In this document: piece after piece, positions 38,148 through 47,294 of the stretch
Layout: every line of letters begins with the position of its first letter
Numbering within the stretch: the first letter of the stretch is position 1
Assembly (NCBI GenBank): GCA_965201085.1
Contig: CBDAVS010000025.1
Span: forward strand, 1 to 64,000
Reading direction: 5' to 3'
From: JAPOUP01 sp965201085
GTDB taxonomy: Bacteria; Pseudomonadota; Alphaproteobacteria; Rhodobacterales; Rhodobacteraceae
Length of the DNA stretch: 64,000 nt
Made by a program: the position numbers and the translations under genes
The notes under the pieces: generated by a model
Told to the model about the DNA's origin: nothing
Seen by the model: the letters and a program-made list of their open reading frames with translations, nothing else
The model's database searches: none

Positions 38148-38486
38148 TCAACCCTCCGGCTCCCGGAACCGCCACTGGACCGAATCTATGGTGACCGGTC
38201 CGAAGGCCGTCGCCAGCTGTCCTGGAACGTCGAGCGATAACGGGTTCACGCCGAGCGGGAAGCAGCCGCCGGGACGGACCTTGGCGACCATGGCCCGGAT
38301 CATGTCCATGCAGCGTTCCGGATTTTCCTGGTGGACGTATCCGAACCGGAAATGCGTGCCGATATGGGCCCGGGGAACCGTTCGCACGGCGGGCCCGTCA
38401 AGAACGTCGCGGTGGATGAAACTCGCTTCATGCCCTTGCGGGCGCGGGACGCTCAGCAATGCAGTGGCGGCCCGGTGCTTCACCAT
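38148..38486 (-). pseudogene. Unidentified gene fragment next to ISNCY
   Basis: The minus-strand frame has a coding-like C-terminal part (THFRFGYVHQENPERCMDMI, RAMVAKVRPGGCFPLGV, PVTIDSVQWRFREPEG). The N-terminal third looks unconserved and the ISNCY fragment begins 40 bp upstream, so the 5' end was probably lost. I do not recognise the family. Confidence 0.35.
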
Positions 38487-38526
38487 CCTCGCCCGCAGGG
38501 CTTCATTTCCGGTCGCATATTGGAAG

Positions 38527-38938
38527 GGCGGACCGCGTCCGGGAAAGCGGGGAGGCGTTCCGCGAGGCGCGGCGCGCCCACGCCGCCGTCGGGTCGGCCA
38601 TCAACAACCTGGAGCACCGCGGCCTGGACCGCGTTGGCGGCCACGGAAAGGAGGGTTTCGCCCGGACCGTGGCGCTGGCCGTGCCGGCGGCGAACGTCCA
38701 CCGCCTCGGCCTGATGCCGCCGGCGAGGGAGCGCCCCGTGCTTCCCGCCGCCGCCTGACCGTGGCGCCTGTCGGTGAACCGGCCCATGGAAGGTCCCGCC
38801 GCTGCGGGGCCCGGACCGGCGTGTCCGCGGGCCGGCGGAGACCCGGGCGGCGCCCCGACGGGTCCGGCCAGGGTCCCTTGAAGCCGGAATCCGCCGGATT
38901 CGGCCCGATCCCCGGAACCCCCCCCCAAGTCACGGGTT
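38527..38938 (+). mobile_element. ISNCY-type element, copy 5, 3' fragment
   Basis: It starts at GGCGGACCGCGTCCGG, equivalent to the C-terminal coding part (ADRVRESGEAFREARRAHAA, NNLEHRGLDRV) and continues through the 3' tail, ending just before the terminal repeat in GTCACGGGTTTTT. It is fused there directly to the left part of copy 6, as expected from recombination between two elements. Confidence 0.75.
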
Positions 38939-40532
38939 TTTCGCGATAGATGACGGAATCCGCCTTGCGGGGAATCACCGGATATGGCAGTCAGGGGGCG
39001 ATTTCACCACCATATGCCGCGGAATCCGCCAATCCTCCACCCGGGAGGCCCCCATGCGCAAGGTCCACGACACCCGGCGGAGGCGCGGCGCCCCGACATC
39101 AGGAGGATCAGGCTGGACGTGAGGTCGCGGGACGCCATCCCGGCGATCCTGATCGGCCTCCAGGATCCCTTCAGCGACGAAGGGACCCGAAAGTGGCTGT
39201 CCGGGCTTCCGGGCAGGATGGTGCTTCCCGGAAGGAACCGCCGGGTCGGCGGGCCGGGGATGGAGCCGTTGACCATCCCGGTGCCGGGGGCCGTGAAACA
39301 GGGTCCCGGGTGCGGTTTCGACCGGCTTCGGGAACCGGCGAACCAACACATCCCGATCCGGCGAAGGCCGGGCCACGGATCATGGGACGGATACGGATAC
39401 GGATACCGGCGTCTGGTTGACAGCGTGTCGCTCCCCTCGCCGGAGCTTCCCGCCGAGGTCGGAAGGACGGTCGTGGAGAGGGGCCACAGGGTGGCCGGAA
39501 AAAAGCCTGGCGCCGCGTCGCGCGGCCGCCGTCATTCCTTCGTGGCCGGGACCGACGTCCACCATCCGACCGACCGCAGCCTGCCGATGGACGCGGCGCG
39601 GTGCATGGTCCGGGACGTGTCCCGGGCCTGCGGGGGGCTTGGGCCGCCCGGCTGGCGGCGGAAGGAACACCTTTGCGGAAAGCTCCGGAAAGGCTACCTC
39701 CGGGTGGCCACGTCACGGCTCGCCGACCCGCGCCCGGGGGACGTGGAGGCGCCGCTCCGGCTGGCGCTGAAGCTGGCGGACAGGGCCGAGGCCAGCTGCG
39801 CGGAGATCGACGGCAGGTTGGGTATCCCGGGCCCATCGGACAGTATCCGGGGCTTCATCGGCCATGTCAGGCCCCGGGCGGACCCGACCGGACGGCGGAT
39901 CCTGAAGGGCGGGACGGTCCCGCACCGCGGGAAGGTGCACCCGATATCCGGGCCGCACACGCGCTGGATATCGAAGGGAAAGGCCGGGGTCCCGGTGGAG
40001 CCCGGCGTTCCGGTCCGCGTCCCTGAGGATCGTCACGGATTCCTCCCGCACCATTCGGTGATGTGGGAGGGGAGCGACGTGGACGTGGCGGTCCCCATGG
40101 GCGGGGAGGCGCGGGCCCGGTTCCCCGACCTGTCGGTGGTGAGCTTCGACAGGGGTCCGCACAGCCCCCGGACCGGCTGGGGCCTGCCGGGATGCCGGAG
40201 CCGACGCGATGCCCCGCAGGGGCAGGCTGTCGAAGGCGGACCGCGTCCGGGAAAGCGGGGAGGCGTTCCGCGGGGCGCGGCGCGCCCACGCCGCCGCCTG
40301 ACCGGGGCGTCCACCGGTGAACCGGCCCATGGAAGGCCCCGCCGCTGCGGGGCCCGGACCGGCGTGCCCGCGGGCCGGCGGAGGTCCCGATGTTCACCAT
40401 ATGTTCCCGCCACCGGCCGTCCCGTCGAAGCCCCGGGCGGCGCCCCGACGGGCCCGGCCAGGGTCCCGTGAAGCCGGAATCCGCCGGATTCGGCCCGATC
40501 CCCGGAAAAACACGCGGTTTTCTGGCAGACAC
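38939..40532 (+). mobile_element. ISNCY-type element, copy 6
   Basis: The left inverted repeat is missing; the right end GGTTTTCTGGCAGAC is intact at 40532. Unlike other copies, this one lacks the short insertion near the hexamer repeat, so most of the transposase is open in one frame from 38984 to about 40200 (RPGHGSWDGYGYGYRRLVDS, HSFVAGTDVHHPTD, KAGVPVEP). A one-base loss near 39090 separates the start MRKVHDTRRR from the rest, and the C-terminal MPRRGRLSK block is out of frame. No intact enzyme results. Confidence 0.78.
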
Positions 40533-40535
40533 TAA

Positions 40536-41452
40536 ACTACAGCCACCTCCGGGCCACGGAGGGCCTCCCGGAGATCGGCGGCGGGGGATCGGGAAGCGTC
40601 GGCGTCCTCGCCCACGCCGGGCTGGCGGTGACGCCGGAGGGCCGTCCGCCCGGCCTGTTCGCGATGGACGCGGGCACGGGGAGGGCCCGGAGGACGGTGG
40701 CCACCGCTGGATCGACGGCCTGCGGCGGGCGCGGGAGCGCGCCGCCGCCTGCCCGGACACGCGGGTGGTCTCCGTCTGCGACCGGGAAGGCGACTTCTGG
40801 GAACTCCTTTCCGGGGCCGACCTTCACGGCGACGCTCTCCCTGTCAGGGCGAGCCGCCCGGCGAAGCGGCGGGTGCCGGGGCCCCGGAGGACGGCGGCGA
40901 ACCCCTGCACTGGCCGCGCCTTACCACGGAGCGTCCGGCGGAAGGGGAGGCCGGTGCCGTGTTCGCCGCGACGGTCCTGGACCGGTACCGCAGGCGCTGG
41001 ACAATGGAGACCCGGTTCAGGACGCAGGGTCCGGGACGCGGATCACGGCCGGCGGGTCCGGCGCCGCCGATGACCTGAAAAACGCCTCGCCTTCGACGCC
41101 GTGACCGCGGTCCAGATCTCCGACCTGACCGCGCTCGCCCGGGAGCGGCCGGAGACGCCCGCCACCGGGGCCTTCCCGGAGGGGGACATCGACCTTCTCC
41201 ATACCATGCTGGAACCGCGGGGCCACCGGGACGTGGTGAGGCCGCCGGACGGTCAGGCGCCCGACATCCGGACATTCGTCATCGACCTGGGGCGCCCCGT
41301 CGGCTCGCATCCGAACCAGCGGCGGCCACCGCCGGGGACGAAAAAGGTCTGGCAGGGCCTCGAGAGGCTGAACTGGGCCATCCAGGTTCGACGCCGCCCT
41401 CGGAAAGTGGAGACGGGAATAGGATGATGTACAGGTGGGACTTTGTGAGGCT
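40536..41452 (+). mobile_element. IS4-family element, 3' part, decayed
   Basis: Spread over several frames are YSHLRATEGLPEIGGG, ACPDTRVVSVCDREGDFWEL (the DREG motif of IS4 transposases), then IDLLHTMLEPRG, PDIRTFVIDLGRP and TKKVWQGLERLNWAIQ. The 5' end is absent because the ISNCY copy abuts it. The terminus reads TGTACAGGTGGGACTTTGTG. Multiple frameshifts make it inactive. Confidence 0.7.
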
Positions 41453-41713
41453 CCGGCTCGCCCTGAAGTTCGCTGGCCGGGCGGAGGCCAGCCGTGCGGA
41501 GATGGGCGGTATGCCGGGTATCCCGGGCTCATCGGACAGTATCCGGGGCTTCATCGGCCATGTCAGGCACCAGGCGGACCTGATCGAACGGCGGATCCTG
41601 AAGGGCGGGACGATCCCGCACCGCGGGAAGGTGCACTCGAAATCCGGGCCCCACACCCGCTAGATATCGAAGGGAAAGGCGGGGGTCCACGTGGAGCCCG
41701 GCGTCCCCGTCCT
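41453..41713 (+). mobile_element. ISNCY-type element, copy 7, internal fragment
   Basis: It corresponds to about 5217-5478 of copy 1 (GIPGSSDSIRGFIGHVRHQ, RRILKGGTIPHRGKV), with a stop at the codon after HTR. It is sandwiched between two IS4 ends in opposite orientation. Confidence 0.7.
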
Positions 41714-41850
41714 CACAAAGTCCCACACCTGTACATCATCCTATTCCCGTCTCCACTTTCCGAGGGCGGCGTCGAACCTGCGGGCCTTGATCCGCGTCAC
41801 GGACTTCAGCGTCCTGAACCAGGTCTCCATCGTCCTGGACCGGTACCGCA
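41714..41850 (-). mobile_element. IS4-family 3' end, inverted
   Basis: Begins CACAAAGTCCCACACCTGTA, the reverse complement of the terminus at 41452, and carries the end of the transposase on the minus strand (YRSRTMETWFRTLKSVTRIK). It faces the IS4 remnant across 261 bp of ISNCY sequence. Confidence 0.65.
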
Positions 41851-41897
41851 TTCCGCGTGGAATCCGGCCCCCTAGCCGGAAAATCCCTCAACCCCGG
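41851..41897 (+). mobile_element. IS30 right-end scrap
   Basis: TTCCGCGTGGAATCCGG and GGAAAATCCCTCAAC match the 3' region of the IS30 copies (for example 906-950). It is a remnant only. Confidence 0.6.
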
Positions 41898-41944
41898 CAC
41901 GCGGCCGAAGTTCCCAAAAGATCCCCGCACAATATCCATTAGGT

Positions 41945-42844
41945 CTATTGCTGCCTAGCGCCGAAAGCGCCGACGATGTTCGACTGTTCGAAGATGCCTG
42001 ACGTCTCTGCGTGGCTAGGGCCGTAGAAGCCGCCCTGAATGCGGTTACCGGCTAGGCCGGCTTGGAACGTTCCCTCCCTGTCCACCCTTACGCTTTCAAA
42101 GCGGACAGCGGAGACGGAATGCGCTCTGATGCGGTCGATGTTCTGGATGTTGGTGAATGCGGCGTTCAGCGTTCCGGTGCCTAACCTGTATGTCAGGGTC
42201 GCGTCGCCTTGGAGACTGTCGCCTCGGTCTGCGCCGGTTGCCGGCGTGCCGGCCATCAGACCCCGCCATGTAGCGGTTCCGAACGGCCGCGTTCCGGTCA
42301 GTTTGCCACCGGCCAGACCGTATCGGCCCGTTAACTGTACGACGCGCTCTGCGATCTCTGTGGTGACGCGCTCGGTTTGCACGGCAAAACCGCTGTGGTC
42401 CATCCATGCGCCAAACGCGCCAAGGTCTGCCCCTCGTGCGCTCCTAAGGACTGTAATTCCATGTTTGGTGCCGACAGGCTGGGCGCTTGCAGCCGCAAAC
42501 TCCATATCAGACAGGCGAATTGTGACGGAATTCCCTGTCGTCGGCTCGGTGACGGTGCAGGTGGTTGCCGAGCATGAAGTACGGAAGGAAAACGTGGGAA
42601 GATCGCGTGATGAGCTCTCTATATGGAGCGTCGATATTGCGAGAGAATCGGCTCGCGAGACAATGCCCGGGACCCGGGCATCTTGGTCAATGACCGTTTC
42701 CGCCGGCGGCGCGGTGTGAGTCAGGGTTCGGATCCGGTCTAGCTGTTCGGAAGCGGTGAGGCTTGGACCGGGATCGCCCCCCCCCCCCCCCCCCATGCAG
42801 GCAGAAAGAAGCAGAATGGCAGGTGCTGAAGCGGTGATGCGCAT
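41945..42844 (-). CDS. TbpB-like surface lipoprotein with poly-Gly anchor
   Basis: From ATG 42844, preceded by AGGAG, the 299-residue product starts MRITASAPAILLLSACMG; LLSAC is a lipobox with Cys 16. A poly-Gly stretch follows. The C-terminal half (GTFQAGLAGNRIQGGFYG, SHAETSGIFEQSNIVGAFGA) is the 8-stranded barrel end typical of transferrin-binding-protein-B-like and Slam-dependent surface lipoproteins. Those export ligand-binding proteins to the cell surface, often for iron or heme. The upstream in-frame extension to 42967 is not needed. An 18-base homopolymer encodes the Gly run, so expression may be phase variable. No Slam or TonB receptor gene is visible nearby. Confidence 0.75.
   Translation of the reverse strand: MRITASAPAILLLSACMGGGGGGDPGPSLTASEQLDRIRTLTHTAPPAETVIDQDARVPGIVSRADSLAISTLHIESSSRDLPTFSFRTSCSATTCTVTEPTTGNSVTIRLSDMEFAAASAQPVGTKHGITVLRSARGADLGAFGAWMDHSGFAVQTERVTTEIAERVVQLTGRYGLAGGKLTGTRPFGTATWRGLMAGTPATGADRGDSLQGDATLTYRLGTGTLNAAFTNIQNIDRIRAHSVSAVRFESVRVDREGTFQAGLAGNRIQGGFYGPSHAETSGIFEQSNIVGAFGARQQ
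42777..42794 (-). repeat. 18-base poly-G tract in lipoprotein gene
   Basis: Eighteen consecutive C on the plus strand (G on the coding strand) directly after the lipobox codons. Loss or gain of one base would shift the frame right after Cys 16. This is a classic slipped-strand contingency tract, but also a common place for sequencing length errors. Confidence 0.9.
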
Positions 42845-42983
42845 GTGTTTCTCCTGGATGACGATGGCTGCGCCGTTTTGCGGCGGCTTTTCTGTCAATG
42901 GGCGGTTACCGGGCAGGCGCGAAAAAGTCAACGTCGTCAAACGGAGATTCCCGCTAACACCCCCCACGCCGGAACGGCTGAAG

Positions 42984-43984
42984 CCGGTGCGCCTCGTCGC
43001 AGATGGCCAGGTCGAACGCTGGCATGGCGTGGTCCCCCTGCGCCCGCGAGAGCACGTCGATGGAATGGTAGGTGGAGAACACGACGGTCATCCGGCCGGG
43101 ATCCGCTCCGGCGATCTGTTCCGCGAGCTTTCCGGCGTCCGTGGTCGCGGGAAACGCCAGGTCGTGGACGTTGAGGTCGAGGCCGTCGGGATCGGCTTTC
43201 CTCGTTCCGACCTTCCTGTCGGAGCAGGCGGAGAAGGCGGTGAAATCCTCCCGGCAGTCGTTTTTCCATTCCCGCACGGTCTGCTGCATGAGCGCCAGCG
43301 ACGGCACCATGTAGAGTACGCGCTTTCCCGCCCCGGCCATGTCCTCTGCGATCCGCAGGGCGGTGAAGGTCTTTCCGGTGCCGCAGGCCATCACCATCCT
43401 GCCGCGGTCGGCCCCGGCCAGACCGTCCCCCACGGCTTTCAGCGCGTCGATCTGGTGGGGGCGCGGCTCCTTCTTGGGGGCCAGGCTGACCTTGCCGGTG
43501 CGGAGAAACCGCGACCAGTCGATCCGGCTGTTCCCGATGTCGGCCAGCCCGATCCGGTTCCAGGTTTTCGGCTTCAGGGCGTCCAGGGTTTTCCGGGCGG
43601 TGGCGTTGATGCCCTTCGCGGTCGTGTCCACGATGGCCAGGTGACGGAAACACCGATGTCCTGACGCCGCGATGAAGCTGTTCAGGTCGGCCTTCGAGAT
43701 TCCGTGATCCGCGCGGCGTGGAACTTGCACTGGACGGCGGCGTAGCCGCTGCCGTCGGCCAGCGTCGCCACCAGGTCGATCCCCGTGTCCTGCCGGTTCC
43801 ACTGTCCGGGATCGGGCCGGCGGTCCACCCATTCGGTCCAGGGCAGGACTTCGGTGTAGTGCTGTTTCTGGATGCCGTCGTTCCTGAGGAACACGCGGAC
43901 CAGGCGCTCGAAATAGGCGCCCTTCTCGGCCTGGCTTTTCGCTGTGCTTCGGTAGGCGTTCAGCAGGTCGTGGAGCTGTGTCAT
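42984..43984 (-). pseudogene. Duplicate N-terminal part of the type ISP gene
   Basis: It encodes the nuclease domain (TGIDLVATLADGS, AVQCKF), the same frameshift near 43710, and the helicase up to DEAHR, where the duplication ends. It shares the lesion of the parent at 33830, so the frameshift predates the duplication. It cannot make a functional enzyme. Confidence 0.85.
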
Positions 43985-44523
43985 CGAGTGCCCTTCGATA
44001 TGTGTTTCGCCACGTGAAGGGCGGTTGGAGTCTGGGAGGCGCCGGTGGCGCGGAGATCCCGCCGGTGCCGTCCCAGGCGCCTGATCGGCGGGTCGACCTC
44101 GTCAAGGCGCCGTTCGGCGTTGGCGGACCATTCACGCCCGGAGGTCTCGATCAGGATGCGGGCGCCGAATTCAGGCCGGTTCGATTTCGCCACGAAGCTG
44201 TCGATCTCGTGCTGCGCTATCATGCCGCCCCTACGGCGGAACCTGCACTGGATGGCGGGGAGGCGACCGCTACCGTCATTCAGGTCGGCGACCGGATCGA
44301 TGCCGGTGTCGTTCTCCTTCAGGCCCCGCTCCCGCGCCCATGTGGCGTAGGGGCGGGGGTTCGATATCTGGTTCGTCTCGACCGGATCGTTCGAGAGGTG
44401 GACCACGCAGAGCCGCTCGAAGGCGTCGCCCACCTCCCGGCTCCGGTCGCCGGAAACCCCGGCCCATTCATCCAGCTTCGCTTTCAGCGCCTCCGCGCCG
44501 GGTTTCGCCTGTGAGGATTCCAT
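43981..44523 (-). CDS. Duplicate of the stand-alone type ISP nuclease-like gene
   Basis: Identical in sequence to the gene at 34101-34643, including GID...IQCRF with Arg at the catalytic Lys position. It retains its upstream region and the ATGA overlap with the truncated type ISP copy. It is the only complete gene carried by the duplication. Confidence 0.6.
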   Translation of the reverse strand: MESSQAKPGAEALKAKLDEWAGVSGDRSREVGDAFERLCVVHLSNDPVETNQISNPRPYATWARERGLKENDTGIDPVADLNDGSGRLPAIQCRFRRRGGMIAQHEIDSFVAKSNRPEFGARILIETSGREWSANAERRLDEVDPPIRRLGRHRRDLRATGASQTPTALHVAKHISKGTR

Positions 44524-44871
44524 GCCGCGCTTCCCGATATCCGTTCCGCCGGACGACTGAGTAACGTCTGCCGGCGCATCCCGCAATGATCGGGTGCCGC
44601 CGGCGCGGGCGGTATTCGCGGGGCACAGGCGGTCCGCGGTATACGCTCCCGCCGCGCCCGTCGACCATGACACACGCTGACTGCGCCGAGCCGGCGGGAC
44701 GGCCTCTCGGTTCACCGTATGTTCCGGCCTACCGCGCCCTTGCCCACACCTCGGCCCCGGTCACATCCGCTGGCGGCGACACGTTGCGCGGCGGCGGGCT
44801 TTCCGCTATGGATACCTACAACCCGCTGACGCCAGGGAGGTGATCGATGGATCCGGATCTCGATGGTCTGA

Positions 44872-45234
44872 TACCAATCCAACAAAGTAATCACCCACCG
44901 GAGCTTTCAGCTGGGTTCATCGTTGCCCAGCGCCACCGTCCGAGAGAGGCGATGCGGTCTGGCTGCCGGCGAAGTCCTTCCGGATCTCCTCGACGGCGCC
45001 CTTGATCCCCTGCACCGTTTCAAACGTCCGGTTGGCGAAGTGGCGCTTCTTCAGGAAGCCGAACGCCGTTTCCATCGGGTTGGGTCCGGGGCTGTAGGGA
45101 GGTGGATGCAGCGGGGACAGGCTGGAAGGGATGGCCAGCGTCCTGGCTTTGCGCCATCCGGCGCCGTCGGGGATGACCGGCGCATGGCGTCCGGTGGGGG
45201 TCGCCTCGCCGATCGCCGCCAGATGCCGGTTCAT
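44872..45234 (-). mobile_element. IS630-family 3' remnant
   Basis: The minus strand encodes NRHLAAIGEATPTGRHAPV, IPDGAGWRKARTLAIP, LHPPPYSPGPNPMETAFGFL and KKRHFANRTFETVQ, the C-terminal block of IS630/Tc1-type transposases (DGAGWH, PPYSPxLNPxE). The 5' two thirds are missing. At 45234 it is fused in frame to the GHKL ATPase gene; at 44871 it abuts the duplication. Confidence 0.75.
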
Positions 45235-46227
45235 ATCCTCGATGTCGTCCAGATCAAGATCCTCGCAGTTAAGTTCGCCGACGACATAGTCAGCATAAAT
45301 CCGTTTGTCACCGAAGCCGCCGAGAATATCCTCGTGCGCGAGTTTTCCCCGCATGAAGACTGGAAGCCTGTTTAAGTTGTCACCACCGGTGTCCCTCAGG
45401 TCCTCCGGTTTCCTGACTGTGCCGATCCATCCAGAGACAGAGAGGCCCGGATCTTTAGCGTTCGGATTGATTATGGATTGGCGTTCAATGAGTAGTTGCC
45501 GGTTCGGCGACAGGTTCTTGAAGCAGGGCATCAGGTGAGACTGATCGCCATAGGTCCACAGATACTCGACATTTTGATAGTAGCTGCGGTCGGATGGTTC
45601 GATCAAGTTTCCATTCACGTAAACATCGAAGTCATGATGTTGGCCGATCACGGCGAAGCGGCGCGCCAGTCGGCGATGGAGACTGGTGTGCGTCATCCCT
45701 GTGATTGACTTCCTGAGCCGTTCGAGTGTGATTTGCGTCCCCTCGGTCAATCCGACAGGCCAGCTTTCGTGTGCGATTTCCTGTGGCCGGTAATGTGGAG
45801 CACCCGGATGCTTCTGGACAAGCGTCCTGATGGCATCCGCGTCCATTCGGAACGCCGTCTTCTCGCCGTTTTTAATGGTATGCACGGAGACGACATCCGC
45901 GATCGAGAAGGATGAAAGCTTTCCGATACCCTTTCGGCCCATCGGTTGTCGCTTGAGAAGCGAAGTCGTAGTCCCGATCTTCTTGCGCCGCTGGAATCCA
46001 ACCGCCAGAAACCTTTCAGCGACCTCATCTCGGCTCATCCCCTAGCCATTGTCCTGTATCTTGATATGCGCATTGGTTTTGTCGAGTGTGATGTGCACCT
46101 GCTTGGCATCGGCATCCCACGCGTTTGCGACGATCTCGGACAGTACCGGGGGAACGGAACGATAAAGATTCATTCCCAGATGCTCTAGACCATTGAGGCT
46201 GATCTTCATTTCCAGAGGACGGGTCAT
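45235..46227 (-). pseudogene. GHKL (Hsp90/MORC-like) ATPase, broken
   Basis: From ATG 46227 the product has the N box VLSEIVANAWDADAKQVHI, the G1 box DNG-stop-GM (TAG at 46042-46044 replaces the residue between DNG and GM) and the G2 box GRKGIGKLSSFSIAD. Downstream are RLARRFAVIG, VYVNGNLIEPSDRSYY and GELNCEDLDLDDIEDM, after which an IS630 fragment replaces the C-terminus. ATPases of this kind occur with methyltransferases in bacterial restriction-type operons as MORC relatives. It overlaps the C5 methyltransferase stop by four bases (ATGA), so it is the second gene of that operon. Confidence 0.78.
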
Positions 46228-47294
46228 TGGATCGCCGAAAGGTGCTGGGCGGTGGCTCGGGCCAATGCCTGTGCGAGCGCTACCGGAACCGCGTTGCCGA
46301 TCATCCGTCCGACATGCCTGAAGGAGATCGGTGCCCCTGCGGGCAGGAAAGAATAGTTGCTTGGGAAAGTCTGGAGCAGCGCGCCTTCCCGAAGCGAGAT
46401 GGCCCGGTCCTGCTCAGGATGGCCGAAACGGCCGTTTCCGAAACCGTAGAATTGGGTCGTGATAGTTGGAGCTGGTGCGTCCCAACTCATTCTTCCGTAG
46501 ACGCTCGGATAGGTCTTCCCGTTCTCTTTCCTGTGGCACTTTGCAACCAGACGATCCGGCCAATCCCGCCATGTGCCACCCGGCTTCGAAGTGCGGATAC
46601 GAGCGAGATTGATGCAGGATAGTCGGCTGGACCTGTGCAGAGGATCAATAAGACTGCTGTCACCAGCGGCGAGCGGAGGCATGTTCCTGATTGCGGATCG
46701 CACTGTCACGAGCGAAGTGCTCGCCTTCTTAGGATCAGGAAGTGTTGGTGGCCCGTGTTGTGAAGCGATCAACACTAGGCGTGAGCGAACCTAGGGGACG
46801 CCAAATTCCGTACAGTCGGCGACAGCCCAGCGGACTGAGTACCCAGCTTCTTCCAGCGTCCTGACGAAAGTTCTGAATACTGTCCCGCCCCTGAACTGCA
46901 CGAGCTGTGGCACATTCTCCATGGAAATTATATCTGGAGTGGCTGCAGTGGCGAGCCTGGCGAAATCACGAAGGAGCGTCCAGCTTGGATCTTCGCGGCC
47001 CTGAGATTACCGCGAGAAGGGTTGGCAGGGCGCACATCCAACCAGAACCCGTGGCAGGTCCGGGGAGAACTCGCGGGCCAGTTCCGCAGGGGTCAACGAG
47101 GATACGTCACGATGCTGGAATGGCGTGTGGTTCATTGTCTCGAATGGATGGCGGCAGGTTTGGTCAAGGTCGTAACCGCAGGCGATCTCGAAACCCTCGG
47201 CCAGAAACCCGTGCGACAGCGCTCCTGCGCCGCAGAACAGATCGATGACACTGGCTACGGCCCGGGCGGTGACTGGACCATGGGGCTGCGTCAT
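46224..47294 (-). pseudogene. C5-cytosine DNA methyltransferase, two nonsense codons
   Basis: The single frame from ATG 47294 (GGGGAAGG upstream) covers 356 residues with all main motifs: VIDLFCGAGALSHGF (I), GCAPCQPFSR (IV, catalytic Cys), MENVPQLVQF (VI) and GNAVPVALAQAL (X). A TAA at 47007-47009 follows CQPFSR, where family members have Tyr, and a TAG at 46791-46793 follows FGVP, where Gln or a similar residue is expected. There is no frameshift. The recognition region lies around residues 200-290. It is followed by the GHKL ATPase gene in a coupled operon. An ISNCY copy lies 17 bp upstream of the start and probably removed the native promoter. Confidence 0.85.

Larger units (their letters stand above)
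42984..44871. repeat. 1888-bp direct duplication, copy 2
   Basis: It is the same as 33104-34991 and in the same orientation. The left junction joins helicase sequence of the type ISP gene to the lipoprotein upstream region; the right junction cuts the AAA ATPase gene 25 bp into its coding sequence and joins an IS630 remnant. No insertion sequence end lies exactly at the left junction. Confidence 0.9.

Noticed and set aside
42984..44871. Duplication as an assembly artefact
   Set aside because: Not fully excluded, but both junctions have distinct, coherent neighbours (lipoprotein upstream region and an IS630 remnant), so it is kept as a real repeat pending long-read checks.
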